A stretch of DNA of 64,000 nucleotides from Rhodothermus marinus DSM 4252. Its GTDB lineage: Bacteria; Bacteroidota; Rhodothermia; Rhodothermales; Rhodothermaceae. The stretch is taken from the NCBI RefSeq assembly GCF_000024845.1, contig NC_013501.1, forward strand, positions 2,336,874 through 2,400,873. The letters are read 5' to 3'. Both the position numbers and the translations under genes were made by a program. The notes under the pieces were generated by a model. That model searched no databases. It was not told the DNA's origin and saw only the letters and a program-made list of their open reading frames with translations. Positions 1 to 8,182 of the stretch are shown in pieces; positions within the stretch are counted from its first letter, which is position 1; every line of letters starts with the position of its first letter.

Positions 1-281
1 TCCGCTTCGTGGAGCCCGAATACACGCGCGAGGCGCGACGCGCCCGCATCCGGGCCGAGATCGTCGTCGAAGTGCAGGTGAGCCCGACCGGCCAGGTACT
101 TTCGGCAACGGTCGTAGAGCGCTACCTGCTGACGCCGCACCGCCAGCGCGTCGACACGCTGGGCTACGGCCTGGAAGAAGCGGCGCTGGCGGCCGCCCGG
201 CGCTGGCGATTTCGCCCGGCCCGTGTGAATGATGAGCCCGTTCCCAGCTTCACGCGCATCACCTTCAGCTTCGGCCAGTAG
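1..281 (+). CDS. TonB C-terminal domain protein (3' part only)
   Basis: The reading frame is open from the window edge (first full codon at base 3), so the true start lies upstream. The visible part ends in a TonB C-terminal fold: VEPEYTREARRARIRAEIVV, then a glycine turn in VSPTGQV, then ALAAARRWRFRPARVNDEPV and a closing beta strand. In TonB this domain contacts the TonB box of outer-membrane receptors. Many Bacteroidota proteins with this domain are energy transducers or secreted proteins of other role, and the missing N-terminus prevents a choice. Family assignment is secure; function is not. Confidence 0.8.
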   Translation, partial: RFVEPEYTREARRARIRAEIVVEVQVSPTGQVLSATVVERYLLTPHRQRVDTLGYGLEEAALAAARRWRFRPARVNDEPVPSFTRITFSFGQ

Positions 282-282
282 G

Positions 283-453
283 CTACTCCAGATCGACCCA
301 GCGGGCGTCTTCGATCTCTTCCCAGGGACGACGGATCTGCCGACGCTCCGGCTCGTAGGGCCTGCCCGGATCCTCCAGCATGGCCCGCACCAGATTGCGA
401 CCACTTCGCCAGATCAGATACAGCAACACGATCCACAGAATGAGCTTCAACAT
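283..453 (-). CDS. Small membrane protein, 56 aa
   Basis: A short frame starting MLKLILWIVLLYLIWR has one N-terminal membrane segment (residues about 2-16). A charged tail follows, rich in Arg, Pro and Glu, ending EEIEDARWVDLE. The layout resembles the small DUF4834-type proteins of Bacteroidota, but that link is from memory and weak. It lies one base after the TonB-domain gene on the opposite strand, and four bases downstream of the deoxynucleoside kinase stop, so it is probably the last gene of the folK-kinase transcript. Function unknown. Confidence 0.6.
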   Translation of the reverse strand: MLKLILWIVLLYLIWRSGRNLVRAMLEDPGRPYEPERRQIRRPWEEIEDARWVDLE

Positions 454-456
454 CGT

Positions 457-1140
457 CTACTTCACCGTTCGGGCCGGTCGCGGATTGAAGTACGTGATGC
501 CGCCGTAACGGCGTCGCTCCAGAATCTGTCGGATCAACTCCTCCAGATCCTCCGGATTCTTGACAAAATCGATCTGGACGGCGTTTACGATCAGTAGTGG
601 GCCTTTCGTGTAATGGAAAAAGTAGTGATCGTACGCCTCGCAGAGCGCCTCCAGGTAGCTCCGCTCGATGCGCTGCTCGTAGGGGCGTCCTCGCTTGCGG
701 ATGTTTTCCAGCAGCCGGTCCGGTGTGGACTGCAGATAAACAATCAGGTCGGGCGTGGGGACGTTGGGCTCCATGAGCGTGTAGAGCGTCTCGTAGAGCT
801 GGAGTTCGTCCCCTTTCAGGTTGATGCGGGCGAAGATGCGGTCTTTGTCGAAGGCGTAGTCGCTCACCACGAACGGGTGAAACAGATCACGAAGCAGGAG
901 CTGCTTCTGCTGGCGAAAGCGGCTGGCCAGGAAGCTGAGCTGCGTGTGGAAGGCCCAGCGCTCGGGGTCCTCGTAGAAGCGGGGCAGGAAAGGGTTTTCT
1001 TCGAATTCCTCCAGGATCAGCCGCCCGCCAAAGCGCTCGGCGATCAAGCGGGCCAGCGTGGTCTTGCCCACGCCGATGACGCCCTCGATCACCAGGTAGC
1101 GCAGGTCGTCGGGAGGCTGGATCGGAGTCGTGGCCGCCAT
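457..1140 (-). CDS. Deoxynucleoside kinase (dGK/dAK type)
   Basis: This 227-residue protein belongs to the deoxynucleoside kinase family, which phosphorylates deoxyadenosine or deoxyguanosine for salvage of dNTP precursors in the cytoplasm. The P-loop GVIGVGKTT is at residues 20-28. The DYAFDKDRIFA segment matches the substrate-site region, and the arginine-rich LID is seen in RKRGRPYEQRI. Length is normal for the family. It follows folK by 15 bases, an order often seen in Bacteroidota. The exact nucleoside preference cannot be read from the sequence. Confidence 0.88.
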   Translation of the reverse strand: MAATTPIQPPDDLRYLVIEGVIGVGKTTLARLIAERFGGRLILEEFEENPFLPRFYEDPERWAFHTQLSFLASRFRQQKQLLLRDLFHPFVVSDYAFDKDRIFARINLKGDELQLYETLYTLMEPNVPTPDLIVYLQSTPDRLLENIRKRGRPYEQRIERSYLEALCEAYDHYFFHYTKGPLLIVNAVQIDFVKNPEDLEELIRQILERRRYGGITYFNPRPARTVK

Positions 1141-1155
1141 GCGTCGGACGGTCTG

Positions 1156-1692
1156 TCAGCAGGTTTCCAGCGATACGCCTGTACGGCGCAGGGGTGCCCG
1201 GTCCGGACACCGTTGCAGCAACTCGGCCACCGTCGCACAGAACGGCGCCGGCACGTAGAAGTCGGGGGCCAGGTCGGCCCAGGGGCGGAGCACGAAGCGG
1301 CGTTCGGCCAGCCGCGGATGCGGGAGCGTCAGCCGCTCGTCGCAGCGCACCAGATCGTCCCAGGCCAGCAGGTCCAAGTCCAGCGTCCGGGGCGCCCAGC
1401 GCGCGGTGCGCACCCGTCCGGCCGCCGCCTCCAGCTGCAGACAGAAGTCCAGCAGCGCCTCGGGCGCGAGCGTCGTGCGCAGCCACACCACCGCGTTCAG
1501 ATAGTCCGGCTGCGTCTGGCCGGGCAATACGTGCGCCGTGCTTTCGTAGACCGGCGAGACGACCACTACCTGCACGGCCGGATGCCGCCGAAGCGTCGCC
1601 ACCGCCCCGCGCAGATAGGCCGCGCGATCGCCCAGATTCGAACCCAGTGCCAGAAAAACCGACGCAGGCAGACGGCCGGGTACCCGCGACAT
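1156..1692 (-). CDS. folK: Hydroxymethyldihydropterin pyrophosphokinase (HPPK)
   Basis: FolK transfers pyrophosphate from ATP to 6-hydroxymethyl-7,8-dihydropterin, a step of folate synthesis. The hallmark FLALGSNLGDR lies near the N-terminus and the metal-binding HPPK signature APRTLDLDLLAWDD in the middle. I chose the ATG at 1692 (MSRVPGR), giving 178 residues. A frame-compatible start 33 bases upstream would add a charged stretch not expected in the family. It is the first gene of a minus-strand unit with the deoxynucleoside kinase and the 56-residue membrane protein. Confidence 0.92.
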   Translation of the reverse strand: MSRVPGRLPASVFLALGSNLGDRAAYLRGAVATLRRHPAVQVVVVSPVYESTAHVLPGQTQPDYLNAVVWLRTTLAPEALLDFCLQLEAAAGRVRTARWAPRTLDLDLLAWDDLVRCDERLTLPHPRLAERRFVLRPWADLAPDFYVPAPFCATVAELLQRCPDRAPLRRTGVSLETC

Positions 1693-1996
1693 AGACAACG
1701 CGAACTTTTTTCGGAAAGAAACCATCCCCGTCGGGGAGTTTCAACGAAAAAAAGCCCGGGACCTTACGGGGCCCCGGGCTTTTCCCACCCATCCTGCGAG
1801 CACGGTACTGCGATGCGCGTCACCCTTGTTGCAAAAACCCGATACGCAGACGACGATGGGCAGGCGCACCCGAAGTATCGGTCCGCGTCCCGACTTCTTA
1901 AGCGCGAACTTTTCACAGCGATCGCCCTTTCACGGCTACCGGTTATGATCCCGGCGTCATAAATTAATCCACCGTTTTGAACATTAGAACTCCACG
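1693..1996. other. Intergenic region of 304 bases, folK / SemiSWEET
   Basis: Divergent intergenic region without a convincing gene. It holds a terminator-like hairpin at 1747-1783, listed separately. A more AT-rich stretch at about 1950-1990 directly before the SemiSWEET gene probably contains its promoter. Frames crossing this region are arginine-rich and lack family features. No tRNA or known riboswitch was seen. Confidence 0.6.
1747..1783. terminator. Terminator-like GC hairpin upstream of folK
   Basis: The arms AAAGCCCGGG (1751-1760) and CCCGGGCTTT (1774-1783) are perfectly complementary around a 13-base loop. A seven-A run on the left reads as seven T on the minus strand, so the structure would stop leftward transcription best. 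It stands 55 bases before the folK start with no minus-strand gene recognised to its right, so it could attenuate folK or end an unseen transcript. Confidence 0.6.
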
Positions 1997-2302
1997 ATGG
2001 ACCTTGCTTTCGGCATCGGCCTGATCGCCGCCACGCTGACCACGCTGGCATTCCTGCCACAGGTCGTACGCACCTGGCGCCGCCGTTCGGCCGACGACCT
2101 GTCGGCCGGCACCTTTCTGCTGTTGTTTACCGGAATTGTGCTCTGGCTGCTCTACGGCATCCTGCGCCGGGATCCGATCATCATCCTGGCCAACGCGGTC
2201 GGCGTGACGCTGGTGGGCAGCCTGCTGCTGATGATCTGGCGCTTCCGGCTGCGCACCCGCACGCCTGCCTCGGAGCGCCAGCTCAGCGAGCCCCTCCGAT
2301 GA
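1997..2302 (+). CDS. SemiSWEET / PQ-loop family sugar transporter
   Basis: The 101-residue protein has three membrane segments (about residues 5-25, 40-57 and 62-84) and the PQ-loop signature TTLAFLPQVVRTW at the end of the first helix, as in bacterial SemiSWEETs. Two copies assemble into a facilitative sugar transporter in the inner membrane. SADDLSAGTF between helices 1 and 2 is also typical. Its last 20 bases overlap the 3' end of the converging aldehyde dehydrogenase gene. The transported sugar is unknown. Confidence 0.88.
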   Translation: MDLAFGIGLIAATLTTLAFLPQVVRTWRRRSADDLSAGTFLLLFTGIVLWLLYGILRRDPIIILANAVGVTLVGSLLLMIWRFRLRTRTPASERQLSEPLR

Positions 2303-3680
2303 AGACGGTCTTGATGTTGACGAACTCCCGGATGCCGAAGATCGACAGCTCCCGGCCGTAGCCACTTTCTTTGACGCCGCCGAAGGGCAGGCGCGGGTCG
2401 CTGCGCACGAAGTCGTTCACGAAGCAGCAGCCGGCCTCCAGCTCCTCACGGGCGATGCGCTCGCCGCGGGCTTCGTCGCGCGTGAACACGGCCGCGCCCA
2501 GGCCAAACACCGTGTCGTTCGCCACCCGGATGGCCTCGGCCTCATCGCGCACGGGGATGATGGCCGCCACCGGTCCGAACAATTCCTCTTCGTAGGCCGG
2601 CGAGCCTTTCGGTACATCCGTCAGCACCGTGGGCGGGTAGTAGGCGCCGGATCCCTCCGGGATCTCGCCGCCCAGCAGCAGACGCGCTCCTTTGCGCAGG
2701 CTCTCCTGCACCTGGCGGTGCAGTTCGTCGCGCAGGTCGTGACGGGCCAGCGGTCCCACCTCGGTCGCCTCGTCCATCGGATCACCCACACGGGCCGCCT
2801 GCATGTGCTGCACCAGCAACTGCTCGAACGGCTCACGCACCGCTTCCACCACGATGAAGCGCTTGGCCGCAATGCAGCTCTGGCCCGAATTGATCAGCCG
2901 ACTCTTTGCGCAGATGGCCGCGGCCTGCTCGATGTCGGCGTCCTCCAGAATCACGTACGGGTCGCTTCCGCCCAGCTCCAGCACCGTCTTTTTGAGTACG
3001 GAGCCGGCCTTGGCGGCCACGGCGCGACCGGCCGGCGTGCTGCCGGTCAGCGTCACCGCCCGGATGAGCGGATGCTCGATCACCGGATCCACCTGGTCGC
3101 TGCCGATCAGCAGCGTGCGGAACAGGTGCTCCGGAAAGCCGGCCTCCCGCAGCAATTCCTCGATGGCCAGCGCACAGCCGGGCACGTTCGACGCATGCTT
3201 GAGCACGGCCGCGTTGCCGGCCATCAGCGTCGGCGCCGCAAAGCGAAAGACCTGCCAGAACGGGAAATTCCAGGGCATGATGGCCAGAATCACGCCCAGC
3301 GGCTCGAAGGCCACATAGCTTTTGCGGGCGTCGGTCTCGACCGGCTCCGGGGCCAGAAAGCGCTCGGCATGTTCGGCGTAGTACTCGCACACCCAGGCGC
3401 ACTTCTGCGCTTCGGCCCGACCGTCCCGGATGGGTTTGCCCATCTCCTCGGCCATCAGCCGGGCATAGCGATCGGCCCGTTCCCGCAAGAGCTCGGCGGC
3501 CCGCCGCATCCGGGCGGCCCGCTCGGCAAACGGCACGCGTCGCCAGGCCAGAAACGCCTCGTGCGCCTGCTCGATGGCCTGCGTCACTTCCTCCCAGGTC
3601 ATGCCTTCGTAGACGCGAAGCTGTGCGCCGGTAGCCGGGTTGATCACGGGAAACGATTTGCGAACGGCAATCTCCTGCAT
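2283..3680 (-). CDS. gabD: NAD(P)-dependent aldehyde dehydrogenase, succinate-semialdehyde type
   Basis: This is an aldehyde dehydrogenase of about 465 residues from the ATG at 3680 (MQEIAVRKSFPVINP). The catalytic Cys is in NSGQSCIAAKRF and the general-base Glu in VLELGGSDPYV. The Rossmann-binding segment MPWNFPFWQ is present, and PFGGVKESGYGREL is near the end. The overall pattern, with short N-terminus and EEMGKPI, resembles the bacterial succinate-semialdehyde dehydrogenase group that feeds succinate to the TCA cycle. Substrate is inferred by family only. A frame-compatible start 33 bases upstream is less likely. Confidence 0.82.
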   Translation of the reverse strand: MQEIAVRKSFPVINPATGAQLRVYEGMTWEEVTQAIEQAHEAFLAWRRVPFAERAARMRRAAELLRERADRYARLMAEEMGKPIRDGRAEAQKCAWVCEYYAEHAERFLAPEPVETDARKSYVAFEPLGVILAIMPWNFPFWQVFRFAAPTLMAGNAAVLKHASNVPGCALAIEELLREAGFPEHLFRTLLIGSDQVDPVIEHPLIRAVTLTGSTPAGRAVAAKAGSVLKKTVLELGGSDPYVILEDADIEQAAAICAKSRLINSGQSCIAAKRFIVVEAVREPFEQLLVQHMQAARVGDPMDEATEVGPLARHDLRDELHRQVQESLRKGARLLLGGEIPEGSGAYYPPTVLTDVPKGSPAYEEELFGPVAAIIPVRDEAEAIRVANDTVFGLGAAVFTRDEARGERIAREELEAGCCFVNDFVRSDPRLPFGGVKESGYGRELSIFGIREFVNIKTVFIGGAR

Positions 3681-3770
3681 GGCGCTCTGTGGTCTGGTTG
3701 GACGGGTGAACACTTTTTATATGGCCAAAGCGTCGAAATCGATTCCGACGGGAACCTGAAGACGCGTTCA

Positions 3771-3823
3771 TTGATTTTGTGCGCGTTCCGTTTTTAGGAC
3801 AAATGTATCCCTAAGCCTAAAAA
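3771..3823 (+). promoter_or_regulatory. Putative promoter and operator before the first Rrf2 gene
   Basis: Arms TTAGG (3794-3798) and CCTAA (3810-3814) form an inverted repeat. A wider pair TTTTTAGG (3791-3798) and CCTAAAAA (3816-3823) overlaps it. A weak TTGATT at 3771-3776 sits 17 bases before TTAGGA at 3794. The site lies 14 bases before the ATG, where autoregulation by an Rrf2 protein would act. This role is inference. Confidence 0.4.
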
Positions 3824-3836
3824 ACCCGACCGGCCC

Positions 3837-4265
3837 ATGTTTTCCCGTGCCTGCGAATACGGTCTGCGTGCCGTGCTGTACCTGGCGTCGCTGAACCACG
3901 ACGGCTACGTATCGATCCGGGAAATCGGCGAGCGACTGAACATTTCCGTACCCTTTCTGACCAAGATCTTTCAGAAGCTGACGCAGGCCGGGCTGATGCA
4001 GTCGCTGCGCGGTCCCAGCGGCGGGGTCATGTTCGCCCGCTCTCCGGAAGAAATTACGCTCTTCGACGTGATCGTGGCCATCGACGGTCCTGATCTGTTT
4101 ACCGAATGCGTGCTGGGCCTGCCGGGCTGCGGCGAAGCCACCCCCTGCCCCCTGCACGACCACTGGAAAGAAGTGCGCAATCCGATCCGCAACCTCTTCG
4201 CCTCCACCACACTGGCCGACATGGCCCGTCGCATGCAGGAAGCCCGCCTTCGCCTGACTGCCTGA
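3837..4265 (+). CDS. Rrf2 family transcriptional regulator with cysteine triad
   Basis: A 142-residue Rrf2 protein with an N-terminal winged helix (YVSIREIGERLNISVPFLTKI, residues 24-44) and the wing RGPSGGVMFAR. Cys91, Cys98 and Cys104 (ECVLGLPGCGEATPCPLH) match the iron-sulfur ligand region of NsrR/IscR-type members. Such proteins sense NO, redox state or cluster supply and usually repress. Its place directly before a second Rrf2 gene, a cytochrome c and nosZ suggests control of N2O respiration. Which signal it senses cannot be read from sequence. It likely controls its own promoter. Confidence 0.9.
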   Translation: MFSRACEYGLRAVLYLASLNHDGYVSIREIGERLNISVPFLTKIFQKLTQAGLMQSLRGPSGGVMFARSPEEITLFDVIVAIDGPDLFTECVLGLPGCGEATPCPLHDHWKEVRNPIRNLFASTTLADMARRMQEARLRLTA

Positions 4266-4319
4266 ACACTACCTCTGTGCACATCTCGCTAAATCCATGC
4301 AAAAGTTTGTTCAAGCACA

Positions 4320-4397
4320 TCTTTAAAGACAAAATTCTACTATATTCTTTTACGTTCGCATTTTCTCCTTTGTAGGGTTTTCCCCTACAGGAGAAAA
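4320..4397 (+). promoter_or_regulatory. AT-rich control region before the second Rrf2 gene, with long inverted repeat
   Basis: A palindrome TCTTTAAAGA lies at 4320-4329 and a possible -10 TATATT at 4341-4346. A stem-loop follows: TTTTCTCC (4361-4368) plus TGTAGGG (4371-4377), a TTTT turn, then CCCCTACA (4382-4389) plus GGAGAAAA (4390-4397), giving 15 pairs with a two-base bulge. It may end the first rrf2 transcript or be an operator or leader structure for the rrf2-cytochrome-nosZ unit. Confidence 0.5.
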
Positions 4398-4482
4398 CAG
4401 GATTTGCGGCACCCTGTTGCCGGATTGGCCCGACAGCCTGCCGACCATGCAGGGCGTACTTTACCGGCCAGAAAAAGGATAA

Positions 4483-4935
4483 ATGAATCCACAAACAACA
4501 ATGATCAGCCTGAGCGGTCGGCAGGCGCTGGCGGCCATGCAGGTGCTGGCGCAGCAGAATCACGGGCGCTTCGTGCCGGTGCGTCGGCTCAGCCGCATGA
4601 TCGGAGCCTCGCCCCACACGCTGGCCCGCATCATGCTCCGGCTGACGGCGGCTGGCCTGACCGACGCACTGCGCGGCCCGGGCGGCGGGGTGCGCCTGGC
4701 ACGTCCGGCCCATGAAATCACGCTGTTCGAGATTCTGCAGGAGATCGACGGGCCGGAGGTGCTCAACCGGTGCATTCTGGGGCTGGGCGTCTGCAACGAA
4801 GCAAGGCCCTGTCCCCTGCACGCGATCTGGTTTCCCTGTCGCCAGCAGCTTCGGCAAATGCTGGCGGAAACCACCCTGGCCGACCTGATCCATCCGTCCA
4901 ATAACCCCAACCAACCCGAAGTGCCATGCGCATGA
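4483..4935 (+). CDS. Second Rrf2 family regulator with cysteine triad
   Basis: A 150-residue paralogue of the preceding regulator. The winged helix spans FVPVRRLSRMIGASPHTLAR (residues 30-49) and the wing is RGPGGGVRLAR. Cys97, Cys104 and Cys110 (RCILGLGVCNEARPCPLH) match the triad of the first copy, with an additional Cys119. Its last ten bases overlap the start of the cytochrome c gene, so the two are translationally coupled and regulator and cytochrome are made from one message. This supports a role in nos control, for example as an NO- or redox-responsive switch. Sensor chemistry is inference from the family. Confidence 0.9.
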   Translation: MNPQTTMISLSGRQALAAMQVLAQQNHGRFVPVRRLSRMIGASPHTLARIMLRLTAAGLTDALRGPGGGVRLARPAHEITLFEILQEIDGPEVLNRCILGLGVCNEARPCPLHAIWFPCRQQLRQMLAETTLADLIHPSNNPNQPEVPCA

Positions 4936-5417
4936 ATCGTCTGACTGCATGGAGCACCATGCTCCTCCTGAGCCTGACGCTGGCCGCCTGTGGCGGCGGA
5001 AGTTCCAGTTCGACCCCGCAGCCGTCCGGATCGGCGGCGCAGACGGAAAGCGGTACCGCTGCGCAGGATCCGGAAGCGCTGGCCGCCGAGATCGGCCCCG
5101 TCAAGCAGGTGTCGCTGGGCGAACAGATCGACGCCGCCCTGGCTCAGCAGGGCGAGCAGCTCTTCAACACTTACTGCACCGCCTGCCACCGCCTCGACGA
5201 ACGCTTCATCGGACCGGCGCTGCGCGACGTGACCAAGCGGCGGGGTCCGGTCTACATCATGAACGTGATGCTCAATCCGAACGGGATGATTCAGCGCCAT
5301 CCCGTCATGAAGCAGCTCGTGCAGGAATACGGCACGATGATGACCGACATGGCCCTGAGCGAGGAGCAGGCGCGGGCCATTCTTGAGTATCTGCGACAGG
5401 TGGCTGAAAACCAGTGA
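4926..5417 (+). CDS. Lipoprotein c-type cytochrome, nos-associated
   Basis: A 163-residue protein with a lipoprotein signal (LTLAAC, Cys22), a Ser/Thr/Pro/Gly-rich linker to about residue 55 and one haem c site CTACH at residues 84-88. Several Met residues follow (for example GMIQRHPVM) that could supply the sixth haem ligand. It would sit on the periplasmic face of a membrane and pass electrons. Its gene overlaps the second rrf2 and is followed 37 bases later by nosZ, so it is a plausible direct electron donor to NosZ. Clade II nos clusters commonly contain such cytochromes. Confidence 0.88.
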   Translation: MRMNRLTAWSTMLLLSLTLAACGGGSSSSTPQPSGSAAQTESGTAAQDPEALAAEIGPVKQVSLGEQIDAALAQQGEQLFNTYCTACHRLDERFIGPALRDVTKRRGPVYIMNVMLNPNGMIQRHPVMKQLVQEYGTMMTDMALSEEQARAILEYLRQVAENQ

Positions 5418-5454
5418 CTTCCGCCATAGACCAACAAACCCAGGAGGTACCGCC

Positions 5455-7446
<1,992 letters not shown>

Positions 7447-7455
7447 CGGCAACGG

Positions 7456-7494
7456 CGGGTCAGGGCGGCCTTCGGGTCGCCCTGACCCGTCTTT
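7456..7494 (+). terminator. Strong hairpin after nosZ, likely attenuator
   Basis: Twelve-base perfect arms, CGGGTCAGGGCG (7456-7467) and CGCCCTGACCCG (7478-7489), enclose a short TTCG-containing loop, followed by TCTTTT. This is an intrinsic terminator shape ten bases after the nosZ stop. Since the accessory genes follow in the same direction, it probably lets only part of the transcripts continue. Confidence 0.75.
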
Positions 7495-7519
7495 TGCCTT
7501 TAAAATCAGGAGGTGGGTC

Positions 7520-8182
7520 ATGACGTGGCTGGACAAAATCATCGGACCGCGCATTCCGGATTCGGTCCTGCATCGCGAGCGGCGCCGCTTCCGCCGCCCG
7601 ACCCTGCTGCTGGGCACGGCGGCGCTGCTCCTGCTGATTTCGATCTTCTTTCCCTACTGGCGCATCCGGCTCTTTGCCCCGCAATATCCGGGCGGCCTGG
7701 TGGCCAAGGTGTACGTAAATCGCGTCGAGGGGGACGTGCGCGAGATCGATGGCCTGAACCACTACATCGGCATGCGCCCGCTCGAAGAAGCCGCCCAGCT
7801 CGAGCGCTCGCTGAGCATCATCCTGATCGTCGCCATGGCATTGCTGGTGGCCGGGGCCATCTACGTACACTCGCCCTGGGCGGCCGTGCTGAGCCTGCCG
7901 GCGCTGCTCTATCCTCTGATCTTTCTGGCCGACCTGTACTACTGGCTCTGGAATTTCGGCACCCACCTCGACCCCCGGGCCCCGCTGAGCAGCTCGGTCA
8001 AGCCGTTCGTGCCGCCGCTGCTCGGCGAAGGGCGCGTGGGCCAGTTTCGCGTAGTGGCCATCTGGGACATCGGACTCTGGCTGGCCATCCTGGCCTCTAT
8101 CCTGATCATTGTCGGCCTCTACTACCACCGCAAGGCATACAAGCCGTTCTACGAAGCCTATGTCCGTGGGGAGCTGGCATAG
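7520..8182 (+). CDS. NosB-like membrane protein of the nos cluster
   Basis: A 220-residue protein with about four membrane segments (near residues 28-46, 92-112, 115-142 and 178-202). A periplasmic loop follows the first segment and contains the striking GLNHYIGM motif, whose His and Met could bind copper (inference). A Shine-Dalgarno AGGAGG precedes the start. In clade II clusters, a membrane protein gene called nosB often lies between nosZ and nosD; position, length and topology fit that gene, but I cannot confirm homology. The next gene overlaps its end by 23 bases. Function likely in maturation of, or electron supply to, NosZ. Confidence 0.6.
   Translation: MTWLDKIIGPRIPDSVLHRERRRFRRPTLLLGTAALLLLISIFFPYWRIRLFAPQYPGGLVAKVYVNRVEGDVREIDGLNHYIGMRPLEEAAQLERSLSIILIVAMALLVAGAIYVHSPWAAVLSLPALLYPLIFLADLYYWLWNFGTHLDPRAPLSSSVKPFVPPLLGEGRVGQFRVVAIWDIGLWLAILASILIIVGLYYHRKAYKPFYEAYVRGELA

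Noticed and set aside
1636-1660. tRNA T-loop-like sequence (GGTTCGAATC on the minus strand)
   Set aside because: It encodes the GSNLG motif of FolK, and no acceptor stem or anticodon arm can be built around it.
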